Source of the DNA: Ursus arctos
Lineage: Eukaryota; Chordata; Mammalia; Carnivora; Ursidae
DNA length: 64,000 nt
Reading direction: 5' to 3'
Assembly (NCBI RefSeq): GCF_023065955.2
Contig: NW_026622863.1
Span: 41,894,177-41,958,176 of the forward strand
This document shows, one piece after another, positions 23,820 through 34,093 of the stretch. Within the stretch, counting starts at the first letter, position 1; every line of letters begins with the position of its first letter. Both the position numbers and the translations under genes were made by a program. The notes beneath the pieces are model-generated. The model searched no databases. It was not told where the DNA came from and saw only the letters and a list, made by a program, of their open reading frames with translations.

Positions 23820-23892
23820 AGATGGCTCCCGGTTTGAGCCCTGCCAGAGATCCTCCCCCTCGCCCACCCCGAAATGTTTCGGCGCTCCACAG
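23820..23892 (+). other. Candidate alternative first exon, plus strand
   Basis: GC-rich sequence ending in ctccacag followed by gtaggtag, a good donor with GT at 23,893-23,894. No coding frame is implied. Transcription start and linkage to ZNF260 are inferred. Confidence 0.3.
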
Positions 23893-24142
23893 GTAGGTAG
23901 TCTCACACCTTGGCTCCTACTTGGAGTAAGCCCGGCATGCTTGAACTGAGTTTATTATAACCCAAGGCACACTACAGTCCTCTCCCAAAGGTAGCCTTAA
24001 CAGGTAGGAGTATTTAAACTGTGTCATGAGACACGGAGCCACCAGGCAGGGACTACTTACACTCCTCCCCCGACCAGGGAGACAGTCCCACAAACTCTGG
24101 CGCAGGAAAGAAAGCGCGAAAAGCGAACTCGAACCCCTGAAA

Positions 24143-24160
24143 CTTATGGGAAATGTAGTC
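24143..24160 (-). promoter_or_regulatory. ZNF143/SBS-like motif 2
   Basis: The minus strand reads gactacatttcccataag. It shares the gggaaatgtagt core with motif 1, in the same orientation, about 365 bp away. Confidence 0.6.
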
Positions 24161-24249
24161 CGCAGGCAGAAAAGTGGAGGACCGGCCAATACCGACAGAT
24201 TCTGTCCGGTACTGAGCTGGGCTTGGCGAAGCCCAGGAGACCTCTGGGA

Positions 24250-24317
24250 GTGCGAGCCAGCCCAAGGAGTGCGCAGGCGCAGACTTTCTGGCTCGCCATA
24301 GTCGTCTTTGTCTGCGG
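24250..24317 (+). other. ZNF260: Candidate first exon of ZNF260 (5' UTR)
   Basis: The segment with gctcgccatagtcgtctttg ends in tctgcgg followed by gtgagtgtgg, a near-consensus donor (GT at 24,318-24,319). Short GC-rich leader exons of this kind are typical of Kruppel-type zinc-finger genes. The start is approximate, set near the NRF1-like motif. Confidence 0.45.
24270..24281. promoter_or_regulatory. NRF1-like motif
   Basis: tgcgcaggcgca matches the palindromic NRF1 consensus (YGCGCAYGCGCR) except at the central pyrimidine. It sits just upstream of the 24,318 donor, a plausible core-promoter position. Confidence 0.5.
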
Positions 24318-24499
24318 GTGAGTGTGGTTTCGGCCTCGCAAGGCGCAGATCTGGGCGTGGGACCTGGGGTTCTGGGTTCAGAATTCGATCAAGGAATCTG
24401 GAGGGGAGGATTCTTAGAGCCTGCGACAGGGCTGGGGAGGCTGAAGCGGAAGAATCACTTTCTGTGACGTGCAGTGTTCAAAGCCTGTGCGGATGGGGG

Positions 24500-25189
24500 C
24501 AGGGGTACAGGAGGAAACTGGGGCGAGTTCGCGGGTGGGTGACGGAGGGTGTGAGAGGGTTGTAGAGGTACAACTTGCGTGAGAATTGTGTGGTTCCAAG
24601 TTCGTGAGGATGGATGGCATTGTGAGCTTTATGGGGTAGCAACCTCAACTTCACTTTTCTCGTTTCTAAATGATAACAAAGATGCATCTTTCTGGAATAT
24701 CCGTTTTTCTGAAAGAAAGGAAAATGGCTAAGACATCGAGAGATAAGTGATTTTTAAAGCGATTTTTATATAAAGGCAGGCTCATTGTGGAGTAGAAAAC
24801 AAAATCAGTATTAACAATTTTTAAAAGTAAACATTTCCGAAAAACTTGTTATTGGATTACAAGACTCCCGGTGTATTGACTTTTCTTAATTCTTTGGAGG
24901 AACTTTGGTGAACAGCTTTAAGAAGCCCTGGACTAAGGAGCTTTAAGAGCTAGCTTTCACTAAGGTATAGACCGCACAGAATTGTGAAGGATGTTGTCCT
25001 GTCTTTGGTGCAGATAATACCAAGTAACTGACTTAGAATTAGAACTCCGTTGTTTCTCAGCGAAGTGGCAATGACTCGTAATTTGACCAGGTTTTCCCCA
25101 GACCAAATGGCCCAAATGTAGTGAAACAAATTTTCTTCTATCTAAAACGACACTTTCTTCCAGTATTCTATCACACTTAACGTAATTTT
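24500..25189. other. Intron 1 of the zinc-finger gene, no element recognised
   Basis: Moderately AT-rich unique-looking DNA. There are no exons or named repeats I can support. Confidence 0.4.
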
Positions 25190-25445
25190 CAATAAAATGA
25201 AAAAGTACCATGGTACAAAAATTCATATACACAAAGAATAGCTTGGTATATACAAAAAGTAATCAGTAATAGTTATGAAGACAGTACTTTATTTACAATA
25301 GCGACAAATCAGACAAAACATCTTGGGATAAACAGGCAATGTATAAAATCTATATAACACTAAATTCTTTAGTGTTAACAAAAGACCCAAAAGAAGACTT
25401 GTACAAATGGAAATATATGTCATATCTTAGATTTTAAAAGTCTGC
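25190..25445 (+). mobile_element. Old LINE-1 ORF2 fragment, sense
   Basis: 'tttatttacaatagcgacaa', 'cttgggataaacaggcaatg' and 'gaagacttgtacaaatggaa' are typical of the RT-to-C-terminal section of old L1 ORF2. The frame is broken. Confidence 0.6.
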
Positions 25446-26768
25446 AGGGTATTTTGTTTCGTGAAGAAAGCTAAGGGCTTGTTTGGTAATATGTAATATA
25501 CTACTTTTTTAATAAGTGGGAATAAGAATGTATATTTGTAGGTGCATAAAGAAACTTTTGAAGTTTACACAGAAAATAGAAAAGGTTGATGGGGAGGGAG
25601 ATAACAGCTAAGGCAGGGGTAAGAATCACATTTTTGCTTGCCTGTTTGTAGACTTCCATTTTTAACTGGGATGGAGGAATTAGATTTCTATGTTCACTCC
25701 ATTATATTTTAGATATTTATCACTGTCTCATTCTTGAATGTTTCCTTGACTTCCAATGTACTACTCTCATTTGTTTAATTCCAGTCACCCCCCCACCAAA
25801 AGCTCCATTAGTGACTGTTTGTCTCTTAACTGTTAGTGTTCCTAAATTTCTCAGTTTGATTTTTTTTTTTAACCTCTTAAGAACAGAATTCCATTGCTGT
25901 GGCTACACCTAACAGGTGACTGACAAATGTCCATTCCTTATTTGAGCCATGTCCTGAGCTACTTATTCACATATCCAGTTGCCTAATGGACAGCTCCACC
26001 TTGAGGTTGCATAGGACCTTCAAACTCTTTATGCCCAAAATGTTAGTACTGATATCTCCTGCTTCCTGTGGTTTGCCTCCATCCATTTCCCCTATGTATT
26101 ACCTGTTTTGTAAGTTCATAACAGTGTCCAGCCAGAGTTGAAGCCTCTTATATCTGAGTAAGGGAAGAGCTTCTGAGTAAGTTTAACTCTTGTCTGTCAT
26201 ACCATATTACAAAATGGAGGCCGAGATATCTTAATTACACATAGTAAATGATAAATATGTATGTTTGCTGAATCAATGAATGACCATATAATTATAGGGC
26301 ACTTATAATATTTCATTTCTCCTAGAGTAACATAACCTAGGTAAAATACTAGGCTGCTAAAAATTTTAAGAACTCTGACCATGAAGAATACATGAATAAT
26401 ATCCTTTACATTTTATCCATATCATTTAAGGTTGGTGACTTTAGATTTATGAGAAAAGTGTTTTCATGGGGGAAAATGATAATAAAAACTGTGACTGTTC
26501 AGTCAGGAGCAAGGACACGTTACATCTGCTCAAAGGTACCTGTTTAGGTTGTGATTCTATAGAACGCTAACAACTCAGTCTTGTAATTTCGCTGTATCAC
26601 CTAAATGCTGAAAATAAGGTTTCCTGTTTCTGAAATGTGTGGAGACTTTAAATGGCATAATGGGTTTGGCCTGGGATGCAAAGTATAACTACTCTTTTTT
26701 TTTTCCATGTGCTCAAATACGCGTGTACGCCAGCCAAAGGGTCATCATTACTTTGTTCTTTTTCACAG
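25446..26768. other. Intronic sequence with a possible ancient repeat
   Basis: Around 25,960-26,130, 'ccagttgcctaatggacagc' and the text after it resemble the antisense of an old interspersed repeat, possibly the family seen in sense at 28.2-28.6 kb. The rest is unassigned. Confidence 0.35.
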
Positions 26769-26979
26769 GCCAGCTTCCTTGTGCATCCACAGCAACTGCA
26801 CTTGCCTTATCCTTCAAAACCTCCAAGAGCCCTGTGGCCTCAGCCTGAATTATGGGATGCTACTTGGACCCTCAATAGTAATGTCCAAGCTCTGAGTCAC
26901 TGTTTAGAAGTTTAAGGTACCAGTTTAACAAGAAGGCAGTGGATGACTGAGAGAGAAATATAAAGGAGGTGCTATCCAG
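26769..26979 (+). other. ZNF260: Candidate internal non-coding exon of ZNF260
   Basis: A pyrimidine-rich tract and cacag acceptor (AG at 26,767-26,768) open a 211-bp segment. It closes with ctatccag followed by gtgagtaag, a near-perfect donor (GT at 26,980-26,981). All frames that could matter contain stops, so it would be 5' UTR. It lies on the same strand between the CpG island and the coding exon. Evidence is splice signals alone; no transcript was consulted. Confidence 0.5.
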
Positions 26980-27402
26980 GTGAGTAAGAAAGAACTCAGC
27001 AGGTATCAGTGGGATAAAGGCTCATTACAATTACTCAACCTGCAACCTCTGAAAACTTTTTTGAGGCAATTGTCTTATCAGCCCTTGTCTTTGGAGTAAC
27101 AGTTGCTGGAAATTCGTTAGATACCTAAATAACATTTCCAGATACTCTTGCTTGATCAGTGCTCTTTTTTCCTCAGATTCTGGGGGACTGGTTGCCCCTC
27201 TAATCTCTCTTCTGGATTCCAGCCTCTTCATTTGTAGTCTCAGTTTGATAAATTTTACAGCCTACATATTGTGTTCTCCCTTTCACTAACATTCTCCATT
27301 TTTCACTTCCCCCTAGATGTCTAGACTTAAGCATTTAGTCATCTTGCCAAGGATTACAAGTTCTGTAATCTTTCAAATCTTAGCATGTAGATTCTTTTAA
27401 AA
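26980..27402. other. Intronic sequence, nothing recognised
   Basis: No repeat or exon seen. The short minus-strand ORF at 27,031-27,231 (66 residues, charged) has no recognised domain. Confidence 0.4.
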
Positions 27403-27414
27403 CTGAACTTTCTA

Positions 27415-27611
27415 GGGGTGCTTGGGTGGCCCAGGCAGTTAATTATCCAACTGTTGATTTTGGCTCAGTTCATGATCTCAGGGTCATGAGATAGGGCCTG
27501 CATCAGACTCCATGCTGGGCATGAAGCCTGCTTGGGATTCTCTCTCACCCTTTCCCCCTCCCATTCCCTGCTTGCCCTCTCTCTCTCTCAAAAAAAAAAT
27601 TTCTAATAAAA
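27415..27611 (+). mobile_element. SINEC, sense, diverged
   Basis: Head 'aggggtgcttgggtggccca', body 'tttggctcagttcatgatct', CT-rich tail and A-run. The flanking word aactttcta is repeated at 27,406-27,414 and 27,615-27,623. Confidence 0.9.
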
Positions 27612-27740
27612 TTTAACTTTCTATCATTTCTTCCTGCTTCCATTGTTGTATATCTCAGAGTTGAATTTTATCCCTTATCCTTATTTCTTATTCTCTTCCT
27701 ACCTCCAACTATCATAGCACATTTCTCCCCATCTTGCTTT

Positions 27741-27944
27741 TTTTTTTTTTTAAAGATTTTATTTATTTATTTGACAGAGAGAGAGAGACAGCCAGCGAGA
27801 GGGAGCACAAGCAAGGGGAGTGGGAGAGGAAGAAGCAGGCTCCCAGAAGATCAGGGAGCCCAATGTGGGGCTTGATCCCAGGACTCCGGGATCACACCCT
27901 GAGCTGAAGGTAGATGCTTAACGACTGAGCCACCCAGGCGCCCC
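27741..27944 (-). mobile_element. SINEC (bear-type), antisense
   Basis: Poly-T, 'aaagattttatttatttatt', the agacagccagcgagag tail and the head 'cgactgagccacccaggcgc'. Target word atcttgcttttt versus ctcttgcttttt. Confidence 0.95.
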
Positions 27945-28194
27945 ATCCCCCTCTTGCTTTTTAACAATATAGCAGGCTTGGAAATTTGTCCTGACTGCCT
28001 ACAAGTTCACCTCTCTGTTACTTTTAAAAAGAAATAATACTATTCCCTTTAAAATCCAGTACATATACTTAATAGAAAAGTAAAATAATGGGTATGTCTT
28101 CTCAGTCCTGGCCCTCACTTCTCCATTTCTGTTCCCCAGAAGCAGCCACTATTAACTCTGTATTCTTCTAAATGTTTTTATGAGTATACAAGGG

Positions 28195-28625
28195 AGCTTT
28201 CAAGCAGAACAATGACATGACTTGACTGTGACAAGAATACACAGCGTTGCTGTGTTGAGAGGATTTATAAAGAGGCAAAGGCGAAAGTAGGGAGAACAGT
28301 GAGGAGCCTATTAAATAATCCAGTCAAGACATGATGTGGCTTACACTTTGGTGGTCCTGCTGAGTGAGGATTATGGAAATGGCCAGGTGCTGACCATATT
28401 TTGCAGATAAAGCCAACAGGATGTGGAGATGTAATAGGTGTGTGATCTAGGAGACAGTTGTTCAAGGCTTGAGCAACTGGGAAAATGAGGTTGCTATTTA
28501 ACAAGATGAGAAGAATTTGGGAGAAGATCATTTGGGAGAACAAGAATTTGGTCTGGGGCAGGGTAAATTAGCTCCCTATTAGACATTCAAGTGCAGGTTT
28601 TGAGTAGCAAGTGAATATGTGAATC
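28195..28625 (+). mobile_element. Ancient interspersed repeat, family not assigned
   Basis: 'ggagaacagtgaggagccta', 'ataatccagtcaagacatga', 'gcttgagcaactgggaaaat' and 'ccctattagacattcaagtg' are phrases of a widespread old mammalian repeat that I recognise but cannot name with certainty. No conserved coding frame. Confidence 0.45.
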
Positions 28626-28742
28626 AGTTGAGGAAAAAGGTGCAGGCTAGTGGTTAAATATTTTCAAAATATTTTATCAGAATGCACAAATGTCAAGCAA
28701 ACTCTTAACTGTATTCTGTGGAAGTGGTGACCTGTTAGAGCA

Positions 28743-29175
28743 GGGGTTGGCAAACTACACCCTACCATGTGTTTTTGTGAAGAGTTTTACTGAAACATGA
28801 CCACCTACAGTGCGTCTTGTCCATTCATTTTCTTATTGTCTGTGACTGCTTTCATGCTACAAATGGCTGAGTTGGGGGTGCCTGGGTAGCTCAGTCGTTA
28901 AGCATCATCTGCCTTTGGCTCAGGGCGTGATGCTGGTGTTCTGGGATCGAGCCCCACGTTGGGCTCCTCCGCTGGGAGCCTGCTTCTTCCTCTCCCACTC
29001 CCCCTGCTTGTGTTCCCTCTCTCGCTGGCTGTCTCTCTGTCAAATAAATAAACAAAATATTAAAAAAACAAAACAAAACAAATGCCTGAGTTGAGTAGGC
29101 ATCTGCAGATATATGATGTTGTAAAGCATGATGTGGGACTAAAAAGTATATCTGTCATGGTAAAGCTAACTGACT
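28743..29175 (+). mobile_element. hAT-like non-autonomous DNA transposon, interrupted by a SINEC
   Basis: It opens with caggggttggcaaactac, the terminal inverted repeat of a known hAT-type mammalian family. It continues 'tgtgaagagttttactgaaa', 'ttctgtgactgctttcatgc'-like text and gagttgagtaggcatctgca. The SINEC at 28,875-29,078 splits it. No transposase frame. Confidence 0.6.
28875..29078 (+). mobile_element. SINEC (bear-type), sense, with TSD
   Basis: Head 'gggggtgcctgggtagctca', body with 'ggctcagggcgtgatgctgg', tail 'tctcgctggctgtctctctg' and A-rich end. Duplications caaatggctgagttg (28,860-28,874) and caaatgcctgagttg (29,079-29,093). Confidence 0.96.
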
Positions 29176-29402
29176 ATAATAAACCCTTAAATGTACCGCT
29201 TTAAGGAATATAAGAATTGATTTCTTGGTCACATAACAGTTAATGTGGTGAGCAGTGAAGATTTGCATGGTCGCTTTGGTCTTTGTGGTCCTTTAAGGAT
29301 CCAGATTTCTTCCAGGTTGTCTCCTTTATCATTCAGTTATGGTTGAAACTGGATCAACAGTGCAACAGCCAGGTGGAGGAGGGAGAAATCACCACGGTAG
29401 GG

Positions 29403-29530
29403 CAAGAGGTCAATAAACTTTTTCTGTAAAGGTTCAGATAGTAAATACGTAAGGCTATGTAAACCATAGGATCTCTGCTGCCACTACTCAAGTCAGACAT
29501 TTACAGCACAAAAGGAGTTTGCTAGCATTA
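29403..29530 (-). mobile_element. Second hAT-like copy, opposite orientation, partial
   Basis: 'tcaataaactttttctgtaa', 'agatagtaaatacgtaaggc', taaaccataggatctctg and actactcaagtcagaca match the reverse complement of the family at 28,743. Truncated. Confidence 0.55.
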
Positions 29531-29654
29531 GACTATCTTGATTTCTATTTTGAAAATATTTTTTAAACCACAAGTTTAAATGCTATTGAAAGAACCATTT
29601 TGCCTGATTTTCAGATGACAATGCCTAGTTCAGTTCAGAATTTTACAGTATGAA

Positions 29655-29829
29655 GGGTACCTGGGTGGTTCAGTCAGTTAAGCGTCCTACTCTTGATGTC
29701 GGCTCAGGTCTTGATCTCGTGGTGACGAATTTGAACTCTGCATTGGGCTCCACACTCAGCAAAGAGTCTGATTGAGATTCTCTCTTCCTTTCCCCCCAGC
29801 TCTCTCTCTGTCTCGCTCTCTAAAATAAA
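29655..29829 (+). mobile_element. SINEC, sense, with TSD
   Basis: Head 'gggtacctgggtggttcagt', old-type body, short tail. Duplications tttacagtatgaa on both sides (29,641-29,654 and about 29,829-29,841). Confidence 0.93.
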
Positions 29830-29950
29830 TTTACAGTATGAAAATTCAATTCTGATAAATATGTATGAATAAATACGTATGTTGATGTCATCCCTATAAA
29901 AATACAAGGAGTTTTAATTACCAAGGAGATGTCATTTCTGTCTTTTCCTT

Positions 29951-30085
29951 TCTTTTTTTTTAAGATTTTATTTATTTATGTGAGAGAGGGAGAGAGAGCA
30001 TGAGTGAGGGGAGGAAAAGAAGGGAGGGAAAGGGACAAGCAGACTCTGCACTTGAGCATGGAGCCCCACAGGGCTCGAATCCATA
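29951..30085 (-). mobile_element. SINEC, antisense, head truncated
   Basis: Poly-T, 'aagattttatttatttatgt', purine-rich tail and gcagactctgcacttgagca. It stops at ccccacagggctcgaatcc, with the tRNA-like head missing. Confidence 0.85.
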
Positions 30086-30232
30086 ACATCCTATTTTATG
30101 GATTTGATGCTTGAGGAAAGGTAGTTTTCTCAGTTACTAATGTGTTTTTGTGTCTTGGATTTCTGTGGTTTATGTATTCATGATTATCTTTTCTCTTTAT
30201 TCTTTATTTTCAGCATTTCTGATATCATTTTA

Positions 30233-30408
30233 TTATTATTTTTTTAAAGATTTTTATTTATTTATTTGACAGAGACAGCCAGCGAGAGAGGGAACACAAG
30301 CAGGGGGAGTGGGAGAAGAAGCAGCAGGCTCTTAGCTGAGGAGCCTGATGTGGGGCTCGATCCCAGAACGCTGGGATCACGCCCTGAGCCGCCACCCAGG
30401 CGCCCCTG
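30233..30408 (-). mobile_element. SINEC (bear-type), antisense, small internal deletion
   Basis: Poly-T, tail agacagccagcgagagag and body ending ccctgagccgccacccagg. The A/B-box linker normally found between the two is lost. Duplications tgatatcatttta and tgataccatttta flank it. Confidence 0.94.
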
Positions 30409-30475
30409 TGATACCATTTTAGATGTGTATCTTGTATGTATAGAGTTTAGGTGTGTTTTGTTATATCAGTTGTTA

Positions 30476-30590
30476 AACTTTAGCATGTGTCAAAATTATC
30501 TAGAGGGCTTGTTAAATACAGATTACTGGGCCCTACCAGCAGATTTTCTGATTCAGGAGGTATGTGTTGGAGCCTGAAAATTTTCTGTAT
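30476..30590 (+). mobile_element. MER5A-like (hAT-Charlie) fragment
   Basis: 'ttatctagagggcttgttaa', 'cagattactgggccctacca', 'agattttctgattcaggagg' and gagcctgaaaattttc match the centre of MER5A as I know it. A non-autonomous relic with neither end intact. Confidence 0.75.
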
Positions 30591-31369
30591 GAGTCTGTTA
30601 CCGTCTTTTTCTTTTAATAGTTTTTTTAATTTTAGTTCTGTTTATTGAGAGGAACAATATGGCTAGTATTGGTTCTCTTATTTAATATTATGCATTGTTT
30701 TAAATTTGACCTCATCTTTTTTATCCTTTACTGTAGGATCTTTGATTTCCTTGTCTTGGGTATATATATCTTTCCTTCTGAAAAATTGAAAAGCTTATTA
30801 TATTTTATTATTTTATAATATTCTCTTGGTTGCCTTTTTATGCATAACTTTCTTAGTCTTCATCATTCGTTTCTTTAGTCCCCACTAAGGAGTGATGTGT
30901 ATTTTATACATCAGTATGTTTTCGTTCTCCCTTCTCTGTTTACCACACAGTTGGTGATTGAGATTATTATTCCAGTTTTAAATAGGATCAGCTGCATCCT
31001 TTTTACCTCCCCCTTCATATATATGAAATTATTTGTGTCTTTGCCTTTGATTGTACAGTAATCCATCTAAGTCCTATCCATTGTTTACCCTTGAGCTTCA
31101 TTTTTATTAAAATATATCTTCATTATCACTTTTAGCCCAGTCTCTCTAATCTCTCTACTCCCATACCGTATTTATAGCTTCCAGAGCAACATGGATCCTA
31201 AGTATATACTCTCTTATATTTCTGTTTTTCACTTTCATGTTTAAGACATATACTGAAGCTCATTGAGAGAAAGGCCAGTATTTTACCCTTTGGATCTGCA
31301 GTCTTGAGCACAAGCAAGATGATTATTAAATAGTGATGGTTGTAGAGCTTCAAGTGTGGATTTATGTTT
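30591..31369. other. AT-rich intronic sequence, nothing recognised
   Basis: T-rich plus strand of low complexity in places. Some of it may be decayed antisense L1, but I cannot support specific coordinates. Confidence 0.4.
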
Positions 31370-32650
31370 TCAGCTTCATTGAGGAATAATTTACATAAAA
31401 TAAGTCACCCCCCCCTTTAAGTATATTATTTGATTATTTGGTAATTGTATATAGTAATAAAATGAACACCAAAACAAACATACAGAACAGATTCAGTAGT
31501 TCTTTGTACCCTTTTGCAGTTGAACCACGCCCCTCCCCCATCCCTGATGATCACTAATTGGCTTCATGTACTATAGCTTGCTAGTTCTAGAATTTCATAT
31601 AAATGTGATCATATACTGCATAATCTTTAGCATTTAATTTCTTTGACTTAGTTTTACATTTTTGAAATTAATTCATGTTATATAGATTAATATTTCATTC
31701 CTTTTTATTGCTATTATTATAAGTATGGACATAATTTGTCTATTCACCAGTTGATAGACATTTTTAGATTATTTACATTTTGGGCTATTATGAATAATGC
31801 TATTATGAACATTTATATACTAAGTCTGTGTGTGAACATACATACTCATTTTTCTGAAAAAAATGACTAGGAGTGGGATTGCTGCATAGAATAGTAAGTG
31901 TATATTTAACTTTATAAAATACTGTCAGACTGTGTTCCAAAGTAGTTGAACCATTTTTCATCCTCACCCACTACTCCCATCATTGGGAGTTATAGTTGCT
32001 TCACATTCTAACACTTGGATTGGCAGTAGTTTTACCTATAGCCATTTTAGTGGGTGTGTAATGTATCTCACTGGGTTTTGTGTGTGTGTTTTTTTAAGAT
32101 TTTAGTTATTTGAGAGAAAGAGAAGGAATAGGGGGGAGGGACAGAGAGAGAAGCAGACTCCCCGCTGAGCAGGGAGCCAATGTGGGACTCAATCCCAGGA
32201 CCCTGAGATCATGACCTGAGCCAAAGGCAGATGCTAAACTGAGTGAGCCACCCAGGCGCCCCTCACTGGGATTTTAATATGCATTTCTGATCACTAGTTA
32301 AAATGAACGTCTCATGTACTTTTTGGCCATTCATAATATCTGATTTTGTGAAATGTCTATTTAGTCTTATACCATTTTAAAAATTAGATTATCTTTTTGA
32401 GTTTTAGGTGTTCTATATATTTTGGATATGAGCCCTTTATCAGTTTCTAACAGTCTGGCTTTTCTTTTTGTTAACTGTGTTTTTGAAGGGCATTAGTTTT
32501 TAATTTTGATGAAGTCTACCATTTTTTCTTTTTGTATTAATAGTTTTAACACTTATGTTTAGGTCTTTGATTCAGTTTGAGTGAGTTTTTGCATATGGCA
32601 TGCAGTAAATGTTGAGGGCTTTTGTTTTCTAATTATGTAAATTACAGCAT
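31370..32650 (-). mobile_element. Old LINE-1 3' half, antisense, broken by a SINEC
   Basis: Classic antisense L1M text: 'cttcattgaggaataattta', 'tctagaatttcatataaatg', 'ttcattcctttttattgcta', 'gactaggagtgggattgctg', 'agccattttagtgggtgtgt' and 'ttttggatatgagcccttta'. It continues after the SINE at 32,080-32,261. No intact frame. Confidence 0.85.
32080..32261 (-). mobile_element. SINEC, antisense, with TSD
   Basis: Poly-T, 'aagattttagttatttgaga', body and head 'gtgagccacccaggcgcccc'. Duplications ctcactgggtttt (32,067-32,079) and ctcactgggatttt (32,262-32,275). Confidence 0.94.
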
Positions 32651-32712
32651 TGATATGAGTGACAGCATATTACTAGAGTCAGTTCTTGCAATGATTTATA
32701 AGAAAATCAGGA

Positions 32713-32824
32713 GGGGCACCTGGCTGGCTCAGCCCATAAAGCACGGGACTTTGATCTCAGGTTTGTATGTATGAGCCCCATGTTGGGTGCAGAGATTACT
32801 TAAAAATAAAATCTTTAAAAAAGA
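32713..32824 (+). mobile_element. SINEC, short type, sense, with TSD
   Basis: Head 'ggggcacctggctggctcag', body ending 'gttgggtgcagagattactt' and tail aaaataaaatcttt. It lacks the CT-rich extension of longer SINECs. Duplications aagaaaatcagga and aagaaaatgagga. Confidence 0.92.
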
Positions 32825-32837
32825 AAGAAAATGAGGA

Positions 32838-33277
32838 TAAAATTTTGAGAGGGACAAGACAAATCAGGATCAAACTGAAGATTTACAGTTAGTGGATAGG
32901 AAACAATTATATAAGAAAGAAAGGGGGGACAAGAAATGAGCTCTTCACAGAAGAGCTTTGGTGCCATTTATTTCAGGCATAATGAAAGGAAAGCAAATGA
33001 AAACTGAAATTGATGGCAGTAACAGTTTCTGTATCTAGAAATGATAGCATCAATCAAAACACTGCAGTAAGTTAGATTTCAAAGCAAAAATGGCTGTTTT
33101 CTGGCCTGTTTTACTTTTTTTAATTAAATGTATGTGTACTTTGCTGTTTAGCCCTGTGAAAACTGCAATCAGATAAAAAGAGCATAGTCTGTAGTTACTA
33201 TACAATTATAGATCAGTTCAAGTTGAAAAGCTCAAGTCAGGGACATCTCTGTAGGTATAACGAATAGGGGGTTTTAA
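32838..33277. other. Intronic sequence, nothing recognised
   Basis: AT-rich DNA between two SINEC copies. No exon or repeat can be supported. Confidence 0.4.
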
Positions 33278-33288
33278 AAGTGAAGTAG

Positions 33289-33404
33289 GGGGTGCCTGGC
33301 TGGCTCAGTCAGAGGAGGGTGTGACTCTTGATCTCAGGGTTATGAGTTTGAGTCCCACAGAGGGTGTAGATATTATTTAAATAAATAAAAGACTTTTTTT
33401 TTTT
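33289..33404 (+). mobile_element. SINEC, short type, sense, with TSD
   Basis: Head gggtgcctggctggctcag, body 'gactcttgatctcagggtta' and 'gtgtagatattatttaaata'. Duplications aagtgaagtagg and aagtgaaatagg. Confidence 0.92.
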
Positions 33405-33558
33405 AAGTGAAATAGGACTATAGTTATGCTTACTCCATCCTTCCTCACCCACAGTTCCTACTCCACATAGGCAACTACTTTCAACTCATTTAACTGAGTC
33501 TGCTGGTGTTTATACCCACATTTTATATAGCTGTTTTACCTACTTTTGATTTAACCAC

Positions 33559-33759
33559 TTTTTTTTTAAAAGATTTTTTATTTATTTATTTGACAGAGAG
33601 AGAGACAGCCAGCGAGAGAGGGAACATAAGCAGGGGGAGTGGGAGAGGAAAAAGCAGGCTTCCAGCGGAGGAGCCCGATGTGGGGCTCGATCCCAGAATG
33701 CCGGGTTCACACCGTGAGCCAAAGGCAGATGCTTAACGACTGAGCCACCCAGGCGCCCC
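33559..33759 (-). mobile_element. SINEC (bear-type), antisense, with TSD
   Basis: Poly-T, 'agattttttatttatttatt', tail agacagccagcgagagag and head 'gactgagccacccaggcgcc'. The flanking word tgatttaaccattt is repeated either side (33,547 and 33,761). Confidence 0.95.
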
Positions 33760-33791
33760 GTGATTTAACCATTTTAAAACAGTATCGGCTT

Positions 33792-33898
33792 GGGAGCACC
33801 TGGCTGGCTTAGTTGGTAGAGCATGTGACTCTTGATCTCAGGGTTGTAAGTTCAAGCCCCACACTGGGTATACAGATTACTTAAAAATAAAATCTTTT
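33792..33898 (+). mobile_element. SINEC, short type, sense
   Basis: Head 'gggagcacctggctggctta', body 'gtgactcttgatctcagggt' and tail acttaaaaataaaatctttt. It abuts the next SINEC directly. Confidence 0.92.
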
Positions 33899-33899
33899 A

Positions 33900-34093
33900 G
33901 GGGCATGTGGGTGGTACAGTCAGTTAAGCATCCAACTCTTGGTTTTGGCTCAGGTAGGGATCTCGGGGTTCTGAGATCAAGTCCTGTGTCAGGCTCCGCA
34001 TTCAGCATGGAGTCTGCTTAAGATTCTCTTCTCTCTGTCCCTCCCCCTTCTCTTTCTCTCTTTCTCTAACAAATAAAATAAAATCTTTTAAAA
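33900..34093 (+). mobile_element. SINEC, long type, sense, inserted at the tail of the previous one
   Basis: Head 'ggggcatgtgggtggtacag', body 'ttttggctcaggtagggatc', CT-rich tail and aaataaaatcttttaaaa. Both SINE tails carry aaatctttta, so the A-rich tail of the first copy probably served as target. Confidence 0.92.

Larger units (their letters stand above)
23625..24500. promoter_or_regulatory. CpG-island promoter region, possibly bidirectional
   Basis: Visibly CpG- and GC-rich, in sharp contrast to the surrounding AT-rich DNA, and free of SINE or L1 insertions. There is no clear TATA box. It contains two 'gggaaatgtagt' (ZNF143/SBS-like) motifs, an NRF1-like motif, a YY1-like aagatggc at 23,819-23,826, two plus-strand splice-donor matches (23,893 and 24,318) and one on the minus strand (23,624). 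This is the expected design for a ubiquitously expressed zinc-finger gene, and ZNF260 lies downstream on the plus strand. Assigning this island to ZNF260 is inference from position and strand. Confidence 0.75.

Noticed and set aside
23780..24565. Possible protein-coding ORFs in the CpG island (for example 24,026-24,301 and 24,308-24,565)
   Set aside because: GC-rich sequence gives long open frames by chance; the donor sites and promoter motifs fit untranslated leader exons better.
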